Positions 52,168 through 60,973 of a stretch of 64,000 bases of DNA are shown piece after piece. The stretch comes from Oceanobacillus jeddahensis (GTDB lineage: Bacteria > Bacillota > Bacilli > Bacillales > Amphibacillaceae): assembly GCF_000750635.1 (NCBI RefSeq), contig NZ_CCDM010000009.1, forward strand, positions 62,001 through 126,000. The letters run 5' to 3'. How positions within the stretch are numbered: the first letter of the stretch is position 1; each line of letters opens with the position of its first letter. The notes beneath the pieces were generated by a model. It searched no databases. It was not told the DNA's origin and saw only the letters and a list, made by a program, of their open reading frames with translations. A program made the position numbers and the translations under genes.

Positions 52168-52174
52168 TTCGACA
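52168..52174. promoter_or_regulatory. Spo0A box upstream of sirA
   Basis: TTCGACA, reverse complement of the 0A box TGTCGAA, 83-89 bases before the sirA start. A possible -10 is TATACT at 52228-52233. B. subtilis sirA is switched on by Spo0A-P. Confidence 0.6.
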
Positions 52175-52256
52175 AAAGAAGTTGTTCTTTGCACTCTATT
52201 ATGACAACTTTCGGAAATAGATTCCTCTATACTGTTAGGTAAAGGGGGAATACGTG

Positions 52257-52715
52257 ATGAATGAATACGCAATTTATTGGATTGAAGAAAATGTGGCAAA
52301 AAACTATTTTCATAAGAGTGATTTATTACATCGTTTCTTTTTAGAATGTGCTGAAAAAAAGGATGAAATTATCATTAGAAAGCAATTTCGATATATAACG
52401 CGAAAAATTCACTTTTATAAGTTTGCGATGCATTTAAAGACGTTTTCTTCGCCTGATATTAATGTAAAAAGAATTGGAAATAGAGTTCTCGTTAAAAAAG
52501 GGGAAGAAGCACTTTGCCTGTACATTGAGAACGGAGAGTTAATTTTAAAATGTAATCATTTAGTTACGGCGATGTCACTGCTTTTTCCTGTATTAGAAGA
52601 TATTCATCCTTATTTCTTCGTACAAGGAAAAGACACTTCACAATATGGATGGATTTCTCCAAAGCCGATAAAAGCTCAGAAGGATGAAAGTCAAGTGTTG
52701 TATAATTTCCTCTAA
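52257..52715 (+). CDS. sirA: SirA, sporulation inhibitor of replication
   Basis: Binds DnaA domain I and blocks new rounds of replication when sporulation starts. The 152 residues show YAIYWIEENVAKNYF at the N-terminus and the conserved YGWISP near the end. Position between tkt and yneF matches B. subtilis sirA (yneE). ATG 52257 follows AAAGGGGG; the GTG just before is not needed. Sequence divergence is high, so position and the YGW motif carry the call. Confidence 0.85.
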   Translation: MNEYAIYWIEENVAKNYFHKSDLLHRFFLECAEKKDEIIIRKQFRYITRKIHFYKFAMHLKTFSSPDINVKRIGNRVLVKKGEEALCLYIENGELILKCNHLVTAMSLLFPVLEDIHPYFFVQGKDTSQYGWISPKPIKAQKDESQVLYNFL

Positions 52716-52762
52716 TCTAATATACTGTATTAGAGACAACACGAAGGAGGAAATTTTGTAAC

Positions 52763-52990
52763 ATGAGTACGATATGGGTAGTATTAATTGCAATTGCAGC
52801 TTTAATTGCTGGTGTTGCTCTTGGATTTTTCATTGCCAGAAAATATATGATGAGCTATTTGAAAAAGAATCCGCCGATCAATGAGCAAATGCTTCGTACA
52901 TTGATGATGCAAATGGGCCAAAAGCCGTCACAGAAGAAAATTAATCAAATGATGCGAGCGATGAATAACCAGAATCAGTCTGGAAAATAA
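52763..52990 (+). CDS. yneF: YneF family (UPF0154) membrane protein
   Basis: A 75-residue protein with one N-terminal helix (VVLIAIAALIAGVALGFFIA) and a conserved cytoplasmic part MLRTLMMQMGQKPSQKKINQM, found across Firmicutes. Function unknown. GAAGGAGG site. A terminator follows. Confidence 0.95.
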   Translation: MSTIWVVLIAIAALIAGVALGFFIARKYMMSYLKKNPPINEQMLRTLMMQMGQKPSQKKINQMMRAMNNQNQSGK

Positions 52991-53016
52991 TTGTGATTAT
53001 TTTATGGACAAGTACT

Positions 53017-53043
53017 AAAACCACTTTTTTGAAGGTGGTTTTT
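53017..53043 (+). terminator. Terminator of yneF
   Basis: Stem AAAACCACTT/AGGTGGTTTT followed by T. Confidence 0.75.
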
Positions 53044-53262
53044 CTTATTGGTGTGAAAATGTATTTGGAACAGAAAATATAATCAGTAGAAGGATTAATT
53101 TAATACATGAAGGCAAGACGCTTCAAATATATTTACGATAGTAAAAGACAAAGTGATTTTTCTGAAATCTGTATCATAAAATGTATATAGATTGTCATAA
53201 TTTTAACTTTTATTTTTTTATATCTCTGTTAAAATAGAAATGATTGATTAAGGGGGGGTTAT

Positions 53263-53967
53263 ATGGAGGAAATTAATATTTTTCTGGCCTTTGCAGCTGG
53301 GTTTCTTTCATTCATTTCGCCTTGTGTTCTTCCTCTATATCCAGTATTTCTTTCTTATATTACAGGAATGAGCATGGATGAAGTAAATCAAGACGATAAA
53401 CGACTTGACCGAAAAGCAATATTACATACAGTATGTTTTCTAATCGGTTTTTCAAGTATTTTTGTGATGATCGGTTTTACGACAACATATATATCGGAAT
53501 TTTTAATGACCTATCAAGATATTATCAGACAAGTTGGCGCTATTTTAATTATCTTTTTTGGGTTGGTCATTGTAGGTGTATTAAATTTCGAATTTCTTAT
53601 GAAGGATCGTAAAATTCATTTTAAAAATCGTCCAGCTGGTTTTTTTGGATCGATTCTTATTGGAATGGCTTTTTCTTTAGGCTGGACACCATGTACCGGG
53701 CCGATTTTAATGGTTGTATTCTCATTAGCTGCAACGAACCCTAACCTCGGACTTGTTATGATGATTAGCTACATTTTAGGTTTTGCTATTCCATTCTTAC
53801 TGCTCGCTTTCTTCATTGGCAAATTGAAGTGGTTTAGAAAACATAGTAAAAAAATGGTGAAAATTGGCGGATGGATTATGGTTTTAATGGGAATCGCATT
53901 ATTCTTTGATTGGATGACAAAGGTTACAGCATTTTTAGCAAATTTGTTTGGGTTTTCTGGATTCTAG
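53263..53967 (+). CDS. ccdA: CcdA, thiol-disulfide transporter for cytochrome c maturation
   Basis: Carries reducing power across the membrane to keep apocytochrome c and spore proteins reduced. 234 residues, six helices. The two redox cysteines are Cys21 (ISPCVLPLYP) and Cys144 (GWTPCTGPI). In B. subtilis ccdA also affects sporulation via StoA. Strong AAGGGGGGG site. Works with thioredoxin-like proteins such as the YneN type encoded near 60.3 kb (inference). Confidence 0.95.
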   Translation: MEEINIFLAFAAGFLSFISPCVLPLYPVFLSYITGMSMDEVNQDDKRLDRKAILHTVCFLIGFSSIFVMIGFTTTYISEFLMTYQDIIRQVGAILIIFFGLVIVGVLNFEFLMKDRKIHFKNRPAGFFGSILIGMAFSLGWTPCTGPILMVVFSLAATNPNLGLVMMISYILGFAIPFLLLAFFIGKLKWFRKHSKKMVKIGGWIMVLMGIALFFDWMTKVTAFLANLFGFSGF

Positions 53968-54011
53968 ATGTCAATAACACGATGCCAACTCATATTTAAG
54001 AAATGCTTTTA

Positions 54012-54375
54012 CCACGGAGAATCGCCCGTAAAACTCCCGCCTCCAAATAAACAGGGAAAATAAATTTATTTAGGCGGGAGATCAGGTGAGCTAACTCCCT
54101 GAATCACTCAGGCTAATTTAGTTGGGGAAAAGCAACAGACATAGTTCTCGACGCTCTGGGGCTGGGGGGGCTTACCAATGTTGTCAGGTTAATGAATTTT
54201 TAAAATATTATATTGGTTACAGATAGATAACAACAACTATCTAGTGTTTTTCCGTAGCGGTCGTATTAACCTGACAACATTGAGACCTGCGATTACTCGG
54301 TCTATTAAAACCGTTGCTGCGATTACTCGCCCCGTCGTAAAGACTGTGCGTCGAAAACTCCCATTGAATGAATTT
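54012..54375. repeat. Intergenic repeat copy with a nested MITE
   Basis: Left module (CACGGAGAATCGCCCG, hairpin 54034-54051 with 54065-54080, AGGTGAGCTAACTCC), then AGTTGGGGAAAAGCAACAGA, then a 107-base element at 54176-54282, then two exact GCGATTACTCG cores (54289, 54319) and the right end TGCGTCGAAAACTCCCATTG. The nested element splits the repeat. Confidence 0.85.
54176..54282. mobile_element. 107-base MITE-like element with 18-bp perfect terminal inverted repeats
   Basis: CAATGTTGTCAGGTTAAT (54176-54193) and its exact complement (54265-54282). The inside is AT-rich with a small AGATAG/CTATCT hairpin and ends with CCGTAGCGGTCG before the right repeat. The same right end (AGCGGTCG then TTAACCTGACAACA) occurs alone near 18450. 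No coding capacity, so it would depend on a transposase elsewhere. Confidence 0.75.
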
Positions 54376-54459
54376 TGGTTTTATAGAGCAATGGGGAAAT
54401 ATTAGTCATTATAATAGTGGCTGTTATTTTTCATAGTATAAAGAAAAGAGTTGTTATAT

Positions 54460-54927
54460 ATGTACTTAGCAATTGCGACAACAGCTGTCTTTGCATTTAT
54501 GGCAATTGTGATGATATTTGTGCGAATGCGTGCATCAAAAAAGCCTGCATCTGTAAAAAGCATTATACTGCCGCCATTTTTCATGAGTACAGGAGCCCTT
54601 ATGTTCTTGTTTCCTATGTTTCAGATAAGCTGGCTACAGGTTGCAGAAGCATTAGCTGTAGGAATGATATTTTCTATCTTTCTGATTAAAACATCAAAAC
54701 TAGAGTATTCAGATGATCATATTTATGTCAAACCTTCAAAGATGTTTCCGGTTATTTTAGTTGGCTTATTGGTAATTCGGATTATTATTAAACTCATTAT
54801 TGGTACAAGCATATCGGTAGGTGAGACCTCTGGAATGTTCTTCTTACTTGCCTTAGGGATGATAGGTACTTGGAGAGTAGCTATGCTTTATCAGTATTTA
54901 CAATTAACAAAAAAGCAAAGTGCGTAA
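54460..54927 (+). CDS. ccdC: CcdC family membrane protein
   Basis: A 155-residue protein with five helices (YLAIATTAVFAFMAIVMIFV to MFFLLALGMIGTWRVAML). It matches B. subtilis CcdC, which lies close to ccdA and is not essential for cytochrome c. ATG 54460 is used; TTG 54451 is in frame but abuts the weak AAGAG site. The terminator hairpin begins inside the last codons. Confidence 0.85.
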   Translation: MYLAIATTAVFAFMAIVMIFVRMRASKKPASVKSIILPPFFMSTGALMFLFPMFQISWLQVAEALAVGMIFSIFLIKTSKLEYSDDHIYVKPSKMFPVILVGLLVIRIIIKLIIGTSISVGETSGMFFLLALGMIGTWRVAMLYQYLQLTKKQSA

Positions 54928-54949
54928 AGTGTTGCACTTTGCTTTTTTT
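54909..54949 (+). terminator. Terminator of ccdC overlapping its stop codon
   Basis: AAAAAGCAAAGTGC pairs with GCACTTTGCTTTTT; the stop codon is in the loop. Confidence 0.85.
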
Positions 54950-55178
54950 GTGCATTATAAAAGTATAAAAACTACGTACTTAATGGAATTCGACTAAGGC
55001 TCCTATGCCTAGAAACTAGAGTTGACGCTTACTCATTCCGCAAAAAATTTGTGAGAACCTTTAGTCAGCATTTTGCTAGTAATTGGAGCGCTTTACCACA
55101 TTTTTTCTAATTATGACTAATGAAATATTATAGATGATTCCTATCTCAACTATACTATTTCATTCATAATCTGGAAAA

Positions 55179-55652
55179 CTATGACTTTTTCTGCTTGTAT
55201 TTTGCTTCCCAATTTTCTTCATAATCATCTTTAGACTGTTGGAAAAAAGGTTCATATGGCGTAATGTCAATATTTTTTTCTTTTAGCTTTTTACGGAGAA
55301 ATTTATGATCTCTTTTTGGTGTTGCTAAAATATACCCTTCAATCAATGTTGAGCGAGTAATTTTTTCATCGTTTTTTTGAATAGATAATTCTCCAATTTT
55401 ACTAGCAATTCTTTGTCTAGCAACATCTCTAAATAATTCCGGCACAGGAGAAATCAGTTCTTCTAAGAAATCCTTTTCGGCCTGAGACCATTTATGTATG
55501 GTTTTTTCTAAATAATATTCTTCCCAATCCATAATAGAGCGACCGTCCTCCTTAGGCAGCCGTTTTAAAAACTTTCGAAACATAAAATATCCACCGATTG
55601 CCATCAAACCAATTAATAAACAGCCCCACATTATAATAATCAGTGATATCAT
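55179..55652 (-). CDS. yneK: YneK family protein (DUF2621)
   Basis: A 157-residue protein with one N-terminal helix (LIIIMWGCLLIGLMAIGGYFM) and a cytoplasmic domain with the conserved RKFLKRLPKEDGRSIMDWEE, SPVPELFRDVARQRIA and GYILATPKRDHKFL. Unknown function; conserved in Bacillus next to ccdC. ATG 55652 follows AGGTGAGGTG; GTG 55664 overlaps it. Confidence 0.85.
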   Translation of the reverse strand: MISLIIIMWGCLLIGLMAIGGYFMFRKFLKRLPKEDGRSIMDWEEYYLEKTIHKWSQAEKDFLEELISPVPELFRDVARQRIASKIGELSIQKNDEKITRSTLIEGYILATPKRDHKFLRKKLKEKNIDITPYEPFFQQSKDDYEENWEAKYKQKKS

Positions 55653-55877
55653 CGTACACCTCACCTTAATTTTACATGAAAAAATTACGAATATTGCTAA
55701 TTTATTATCAACTAATCAATTTATTTTTTTAGAAAATTGTAGTAACATTAATTTAACCATTGCTAAGATTCCTTACTTTTACATTATAAAGTTATTAAGA
55801 AATATACACAAGTATTCATAATTGTTTCGTCATAATCATACATATTATTTATAATAACTTCTGAAAGGAGCATGGGT

Positions 55878-57005
55878 ATGGATAAAAATCACAGAAATGA
55901 GAACCCGAGTGACTTACAAAGTTCTGAAAGTCGTCATAATTTACACCCCGATGCAGTGCTTTCAGCAGCCATTATATCGTGGCTGAGCAAGAAAATAGAA
56001 GGAATTGTGGTTGTAATTAATACAAATAATGAAATAGAATATATTAGTGATTCGGTATATGGGATACTAGGCTATGAGCCAAAAGAAATAATCGGAAAAA
56101 CATGGGTCGATTCTCCGATTGAAATTGATTCGGAGATTATTTCTCAAGCTGTAGTGGATGACCAAATGAAACATAAAAAACTATTAATCGATATTCCGAC
56201 CAAAGAAGGGGAGGAGCTTTCTTTTTCTTGTGAATTAAATTATATTTTTCAAGATATCGATGTCGAAAAAAGGTTTCTGATTTATTTGGAAAAAAAAGCA
56301 GAAGATACTCGATTAGATGACTTAATGATTCGCTCAGAGAAGATGAATGTAGCGGGGCAGTTGGCAGCTAGTTTAGCTCACGAAATACGCAATCCACTTA
56401 CTTCATTAAAGGGTTTCCTTCAACTACTTCAAGCTGGTGCACAGCATAAGGAAGAATATTTTAATGTGATGATTGAAGAAGTAGAAAAAATTGAATCAAT
56501 TACATCCGAATTATTATTTATTTCAAAGCCCTTAACTGATAATCGTTCTAAAGAAAAAATAACAAAAATGATGAAGGATGTAGAGTTATTATTACAATCA
56601 CAAGCAAATCAAAAAAATATTCAAATTCAGCTGCAAAGCAGTACAGATGCATCGATTCTTTGTGATCGTTCTCAAATTAAACAAGTTCTAATTAACCTTG
56701 TGAAAAATGCTATTGAAGCAATGGATCAGTCTGGGAAAATAATTGTAGAAGCGAAAGAAGTAGAGCATAAAGTAAGACTGTCTGTTATTGATGAAGGCTG
56801 CGGATTGCCAGAAGATATATTGCACCGTCTTGGCGAGCCATTTTTTACAACAAAAACATCGGGAACAGGGCTTGGTTTATTAATTACAAAGAAAATCCTT
56901 CACAATCATGATGCAGACTTTCATATGTACAATAATGAACATAAAGGGAGTACATTTGAAATTATTTTTCCTAAAGCTGATAATGAAATGGAAATAGACG
57001 AATAA
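55878..57005 (+). CDS. PAS-containing sensor histidine kinase, sporulation-kinase type
   Basis: Soluble 375-residue kinase. PAS domain at about 38-145 (VVVINTNNEIEYISDSVYGI), H-box LAHEIRNPLTSLKGFLQLLQ (His near 168), N-box INLVKNAIEAM, G1 DEGCGLPED and G2 GTGLGLLI. The H-box wording is that of the KinA/KinE class that feeds the Spo0A phosphorelay. No response-regulator gene is adjacent, also as expected for a phosphorelay kinase. No membrane helix. ATG 55878 has AAAGGAG seven bases upstream; ATG 55872 is too close. It replaces cotM/sspOP found here in B. subtilis. Confidence 0.88.
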   Translation: MDKNHRNENPSDLQSSESRHNLHPDAVLSAAIISWLSKKIEGIVVVINTNNEIEYISDSVYGILGYEPKEIIGKTWVDSPIEIDSEIISQAVVDDQMKHKKLLIDIPTKEGEELSFSCELNYIFQDIDVEKRFLIYLEKKAEDTRLDDLMIRSEKMNVAGQLAASLAHEIRNPLTSLKGFLQLLQAGAQHKEEYFNVMIEEVEKIESITSELLFISKPLTDNRSKEKITKMMKDVELLLQSQANQKNIQIQLQSSTDASILCDRSQIKQVLINLVKNAIEAMDQSGKIIVEAKEVEHKVRLSVIDEGCGLPEDILHRLGEPFFTTKTSGTGLGLLITKKILHNHDADFHMYNNEHKGSTFEIIFPKADNEMEIDE

Positions 57006-57063
57006 TTGTATATTAACGAAATTTATAGTTCTTTTTACATGAGAGGAAAGTATAAAAACAATG

Positions 57064-57160
57064 AATTTAAGGAACTTCGGCTATGTCCTCCACGTACCTG
57101 GGACCGGGACGGGGATTACTCGTCGCACCGAAAACCATTGCGCTTTACTTGCCCTGCCGA
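57064..57160. repeat. Degenerate copy of the intergenic repeat family
   Basis: GGACGGGGATTACTCGTCGC and CACCGAAAACC echo the core and right end of better copies. GGAACTTCGGCTATG resembles the hairpin at 10553. Two short frames across it are not credible genes. Confidence 0.55.
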
Positions 57161-57274
57161 AAATAGTTGTGAGCATGCCGATGTCAGCATACTCATATGC
57201 CGGTAAAGGACGAAGCGAATGTGTGTTTTTTCTATTTAATAGATACTTTTCTTAATCAATCATTCAGCAATTAT

Positions 57275-57289
57275 ATAAGTTATATTTAT
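57275..57289. promoter_or_regulatory. Candidate CcpC site before citB
   Basis: ATAA-N7-TTAT at 57275-57289 with an extra ATAA at 57326-57329. A plausible promoter is TTGTTT (57334-57339), 17 bases, TATTAT (57357-57362). B. subtilis citB is repressed by CcpC through such a dyad, but the area is so AT-rich that chance is possible. Confidence 0.35.
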
Positions 57290-57466
57290 CTCTTGGCATA
57301 ACTTTTTACTATCTACTATTTAACAATAATTATTTGTTTTATTTGCTAGTTTCCTATATTATATATTATGAACGGTCTATTTATTTGAATAGCAGAATTG
57401 ATTAAAAAAAGTAATACCTTCTTGTTTAATCGGAAGAAGGAGAGGAAATGAAAGGGGTAACACAAT

Positions 57467-60178
57467 ATGTCGAACACAAATGCGTACAATGCAAAAAAGC
57501 AGTTCGAATTAAACGGTAAAACGTATAATTATTACCGTTTGAAAACGCTGGAAGAATCCGGGTTTGGTAAAGTAGATCGCTTGCCATTTTCAATCCGTGT
57601 TCTTTTAGAATCATTATTAAGACAACAAGATGATCATCAAATTAAAAATGAACATGTTGAATCATTAGCACACTGGGGAACAGATAAGGAAACAGGGGCG
57701 GATGTACCATTTAAACCTTCCCGTGTCATTCTTCAGGATTTTACAGGAGTACCAGCAGTGGTTGATCTTGCATCTCTACGTAAAGCAATGGTTGATCTTG
57801 GTGGGGAGCCAGATAAAATTAATCCGGAAGTTCCAGTAGATTTGGTTATTGACCACTCTGTACAGGTTGACCAATATGGAACACCAGATGCTTTGCGTGC
57901 CAATATGGAATTAGAATTTGAACGTAATGCAGAACGTTACCAATTCTTGAACTGGGCTCAGAAAGCATTTAATAACTACCGTGCAGTACCGCCAGCAACT
58001 GGTATTGTTCACCAGGTTAACTTAGAGTATTTAGCGGACGTTGTACATGCGCGTGAAAATGAAGACGGGTCTTATGAGACTTTCCCAGATACGCTTGTAG
58101 GAACTGATTCCCATACAACCATGATTAATGGGCTTGGTATCCTCGGCTGGGGCGTTGGTGGAATTGAAGCAGAAGCAGGTATGCTAGGACAGCCTTCTTA
58201 CTTCCCTGCACCAGAAGTAATTGGTGTAAAATTCACTGGTTCTTTTCCAAATGGTACAACAGCGACTGACCTTGCATTAAAAGTAACGCAAGTGTTGCGT
58301 GAACAAAATGTAGTTGGAAAATTTGTAGAGTACTTTGGTCCGGGTCTAAAAGATATGCCATTAGCTGACCGCGCTACGATTTCTAATATGGCTCCAGAGT
58401 ACGGTGCTACTTGTGGGTTCTTCCCGGTTGATCAAGAAACACTTGATTACTTAAAATTAACGGGACGTAGTGATGAATTAATTAATGTTGTTGAAAAATA
58501 CTGTAAAGAAAATGATTTATGGTACGATGCAGACAGCGTTGATCCTGAATATACGAAAGTCATTGAAATTAACTTATCTGAATTAGAGCCGAATCTTTCT
58601 GGGCCAAAACGTCCGCAAGATTTAATTGCGCTTTCTGATATGAAGAAAGAATTCAATAAAGCCATCACTGCAAAAGAGGGCAACCAAGGATTCGGATTAG
58701 ATAAATCTGAGTTTGATAAAGAGGTTGAAATCAATCATCCAAATGGAAAAACTTCTGTTATGAAAACAGGAAGCCTTGCGATTGCTGCAATTACATCTTG
58801 TACAAATACATCTAACCCATATGTAATGTTAGGTGCAGGACTGGTTGCGAAAAAAGCAGTTGAAAGAGGCTTAGAAGTTCCTGAATACGTAAAAACTTCT
58901 TTAGCACCAGGTTCAAAAGTTGTTACACGTTACTTAGAAGATGCCGGTTTACAAACGTATTTAGATAAATTAGGCTTCAATCTAGTAGGTTATGGATGTA
59001 CAACATGTATTGGTAACTCTGGTCCTTTACGTGAAGAGATTGAAGAAGCTATTGCAGCGAATGATTTAATCGCATCTTCTGTACTATCTGGTAACCGTAA
59101 CTTTGAAGGTCGTATCCATCCGCTGGTGAAAGCAAACTACCTTGCTTCTCCACCGCTTGTTGTTGCTTATGCGCTTGCTGGAACAACAGATATTGATCTT
59201 GTTAAAGAAGCTATCGGTAAAGACAAAGATGGTAACGATGTTTACATGAATGATATTTGGCCAACTCTTACAGAAATTAAAGAGGAAGTCCAAAGAGTAG
59301 TTACACCTGAAATTTTCCGTAAAGAATATGAAGATGTGTTCAGTTCTAACGAAAAGTGGAATGAAATTGATACAACGGATGAACCGTTATTTGAGTGGGA
59401 TGAGGATTCTACTTACATCCAAAATCCTCCATTCTTTGAAGGGTTAACACCGGAAGCTGGAACAGTTGAACCGCTTAGCGGATTACGTGCTATCGGCCTG
59501 TTTGGAGATTCTGTAACAACAGACCATATCTCCCCAGCAGGTGCTATCGCTAAAGATATGCCAGCAGGTAAGTTCTTACAGGAGAAAGGTGTTTCTCCAA
59601 GAAACTTTAACTCTTATGGATCCCGCCGTGGTAACCATGAAATTATGATGCGTGGTACGTTTGCAAATATCCGTATCCGTAACTTGTTAGCTCCAGGTAC
59701 AGAAGGCGGTTATACGACTTACTGGCCAACTGGTGATGTTATGCCTATCTATGATGCTGCGATGAAATATCAGCAAGATGGAACAGGTCTTGTTGTTATC
59801 GGCGGAAAAGATTATGGAATGGGCTCATCCCGTGACTGGGCTGCAAAAGGTACGAATCTATTAGGAATTAAAACAGTCATTGCAGAAAGTTTTGAACGTA
59901 TTCACCGTTCTAACCTTGTGATGATGGGTGTACTACCACTTCAATTTGAAAAAGGTGACAGTGCTGAGAGCTTAGGTTTAACTGGTAAAGAAACATTTGC
60001 TGTAGAAGTAGATGAGACTGTAAAACCTGGTGATTTAGTCAATGTAACTGCAACAGCTGAAGATGGAAAAGTAACTACCTTTAAAGCAGTTGCCCGTTTT
60101 GATAGTGATGTTGAAATTGATTACTATCGTCATGGCGGTATCTTACGTATGGTATTACGTGACAAAGTAAAAGCATAA
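57467..60178 (+). CDS. citB: Aconitate hydratase (aconitase)
   Basis: Citric-acid-cycle enzyme turning citrate to isocitrate, also an RNA-binding regulator in B. subtilis. 903 residues of the AcnA type. Cluster ligands lie in ITSCTNTSNPYVM and YGCTTCIGNSGP. C-terminal domain shows GDSVTTDHISPAG and GKDYGMGSSRDWAAKG. AAAGGGG site. A strong terminator follows. Confidence 0.97.
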   Translation: MSNTNAYNAKKQFELNGKTYNYYRLKTLEESGFGKVDRLPFSIRVLLESLLRQQDDHQIKNEHVESLAHWGTDKETGADVPFKPSRVILQDFTGVPAVVDLASLRKAMVDLGGEPDKINPEVPVDLVIDHSVQVDQYGTPDALRANMELEFERNAERYQFLNWAQKAFNNYRAVPPATGIVHQVNLEYLADVVHARENEDGSYETFPDTLVGTDSHTTMINGLGILGWGVGGIEAEAGMLGQPSYFPAPEVIGVKFTGSFPNGTTATDLALKVTQVLREQNVVGKFVEYFGPGLKDMPLADRATISNMAPEYGATCGFFPVDQETLDYLKLTGRSDELINVVEKYCKENDLWYDADSVDPEYTKVIEINLSELEPNLSGPKRPQDLIALSDMKKEFNKAITAKEGNQGFGLDKSEFDKEVEINHPNGKTSVMKTGSLAIAAITSCTNTSNPYVMLGAGLVAKKAVERGLEVPEYVKTSLAPGSKVVTRYLEDAGLQTYLDKLGFNLVGYGCTTCIGNSGPLREEIEEAIAANDLIASSVLSGNRNFEGRIHPLVKANYLASPPLVVAYALAGTTDIDLVKEAIGKDKDGNDVYMNDIWPTLTEIKEEVQRVVTPEIFRKEYEDVFSSNEKWNEIDTTDEPLFEWDEDSTYIQNPPFFEGLTPEAGTVEPLSGLRAIGLFGDSVTTDHISPAGAIAKDMPAGKFLQEKGVSPRNFNSYGSRRGNHEIMMRGTFANIRIRNLLAPGTEGGYTTYWPTGDVMPIYDAAMKYQQDGTGLVVIGGKDYGMGSSRDWAAKGTNLLGIKTVIAESFERIHRSNLVMMGVLPLQFEKGDSAESLGLTGKETFAVEVDETVKPGDLVNVTATAEDGKVTTFKAVARFDSDVEIDYYRHGGILRMVLRDKVKA

Positions 60179-60204
60179 GCAGTTTGTTGCTTTGTTAAAT
60201 AAGT

Positions 60205-60247
60205 GGAAAAGAGCCTTTGCTTCATTGATAAGCAAAGGCTCTTTTCC
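60205..60247 (+). terminator. Terminator of citB
   Basis: Perfect 18-bp stem (60205-60222 with 60230-60247) with a seven-base loop. Confidence 0.9.
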
Positions 60248-60340
60248 TATGTCTATTCATTCAGATCTATATCCTTTACAAAACGTGAGTGCCTCTTTAC
60301 GATAGAAGAAGGAAAACAATATGGATGGTGGGAGATACAA

Positions 60341-60943
60341 TTGTATAAACGGATATTTGCACTTGTTTTGTTATTAGTACTTGTAGGAATTGTTATTGCA
60401 AATGTAGTACAAGATAGGATTGCAGACAATACGACCGAAGAAGAGGAAGAAGCGGTTCTTGTAGACGATGGCTCTTCCAGCCAAGGTGCTGCGATTGCAC
60501 CTGCGGAAAGTGCTGGAGTAGAACCCGGGGAACCAGCTCCCGACTTTGAACTGGAGACGTTAGAAGGGGATAACTTTCGGCTTTCCGATTTGCAAGGGCA
60601 GAAAGTAATTTTAAATTTCTGGTATTCCTGGTGTCCTCCTTGCATAGAAGAAATGCCTGAAATACAGGAATTCTATGAGGACTATCAAGATGAGGTCGAA
60701 GTCGTTGCGGTTAATATGACAACACATGAAAATCAATTTTCGGATGTTGGGGATTTTATTGAGGAGCACGGACATACTTTTACTGTACCATTGGATAAAG
60801 AGGATACTTTATCTGATCCTTATGTTGTCTATGCTGCACCAACGACCTATTTTATAGGGACAGATGGTACCATACAGCAGCCCAGAAAAATTGGACCGAT
60901 GGACTACGAGTTTATGGAAGAAATGGTTCAGGGAATGGATTAA
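60341..60943 (+). CDS. yneN: Membrane-anchored thioredoxin-like protein, YneN/TlpA family
   Basis: Extracytoplasmic thiol-disulfide protein of 200 residues. An uncleaved signal anchor (IFALVLLLVLVGIVIANVV) and a Glu-rich linker precede a TlpA/ResA domain with the active site WCPPC (Cys98, Cys101). The family reduces or oxidises secreted thiols; CcdA (53.3 kb) could supply electrons. TTG 60341 has GGGAG upstream; earlier starts lie in the citB terminator. In B. subtilis yneN follows citB too. Confidence 0.88.
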   Translation: MYKRIFALVLLLVLVGIVIANVVQDRIADNTTEEEEEAVLVDDGSSSQGAAIAPAESAGVEPGEPAPDFELETLEGDNFRLSDLQGQKVILNFWYSWCPPCIEEMPEIQEFYEDYQDEVEVVAVNMTTHENQFSDVGDFIEEHGHTFTVPLDKEDTLSDPYVVYAAPTTYFIGTDGTIQQPRKIGPMDYEFMEEMVQGMD

Positions 60944-60973
60944 TTGAAGGAGAAGGAAGAGGAGGAAGAAAGC

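Noticed and set aside
57006..57255. Two overlapping short frames after the kinase gene
   Set aside because: They cross a degenerate repeat copy and have no family resemblance; the first starts immediately after the kinase stop codon without a site.
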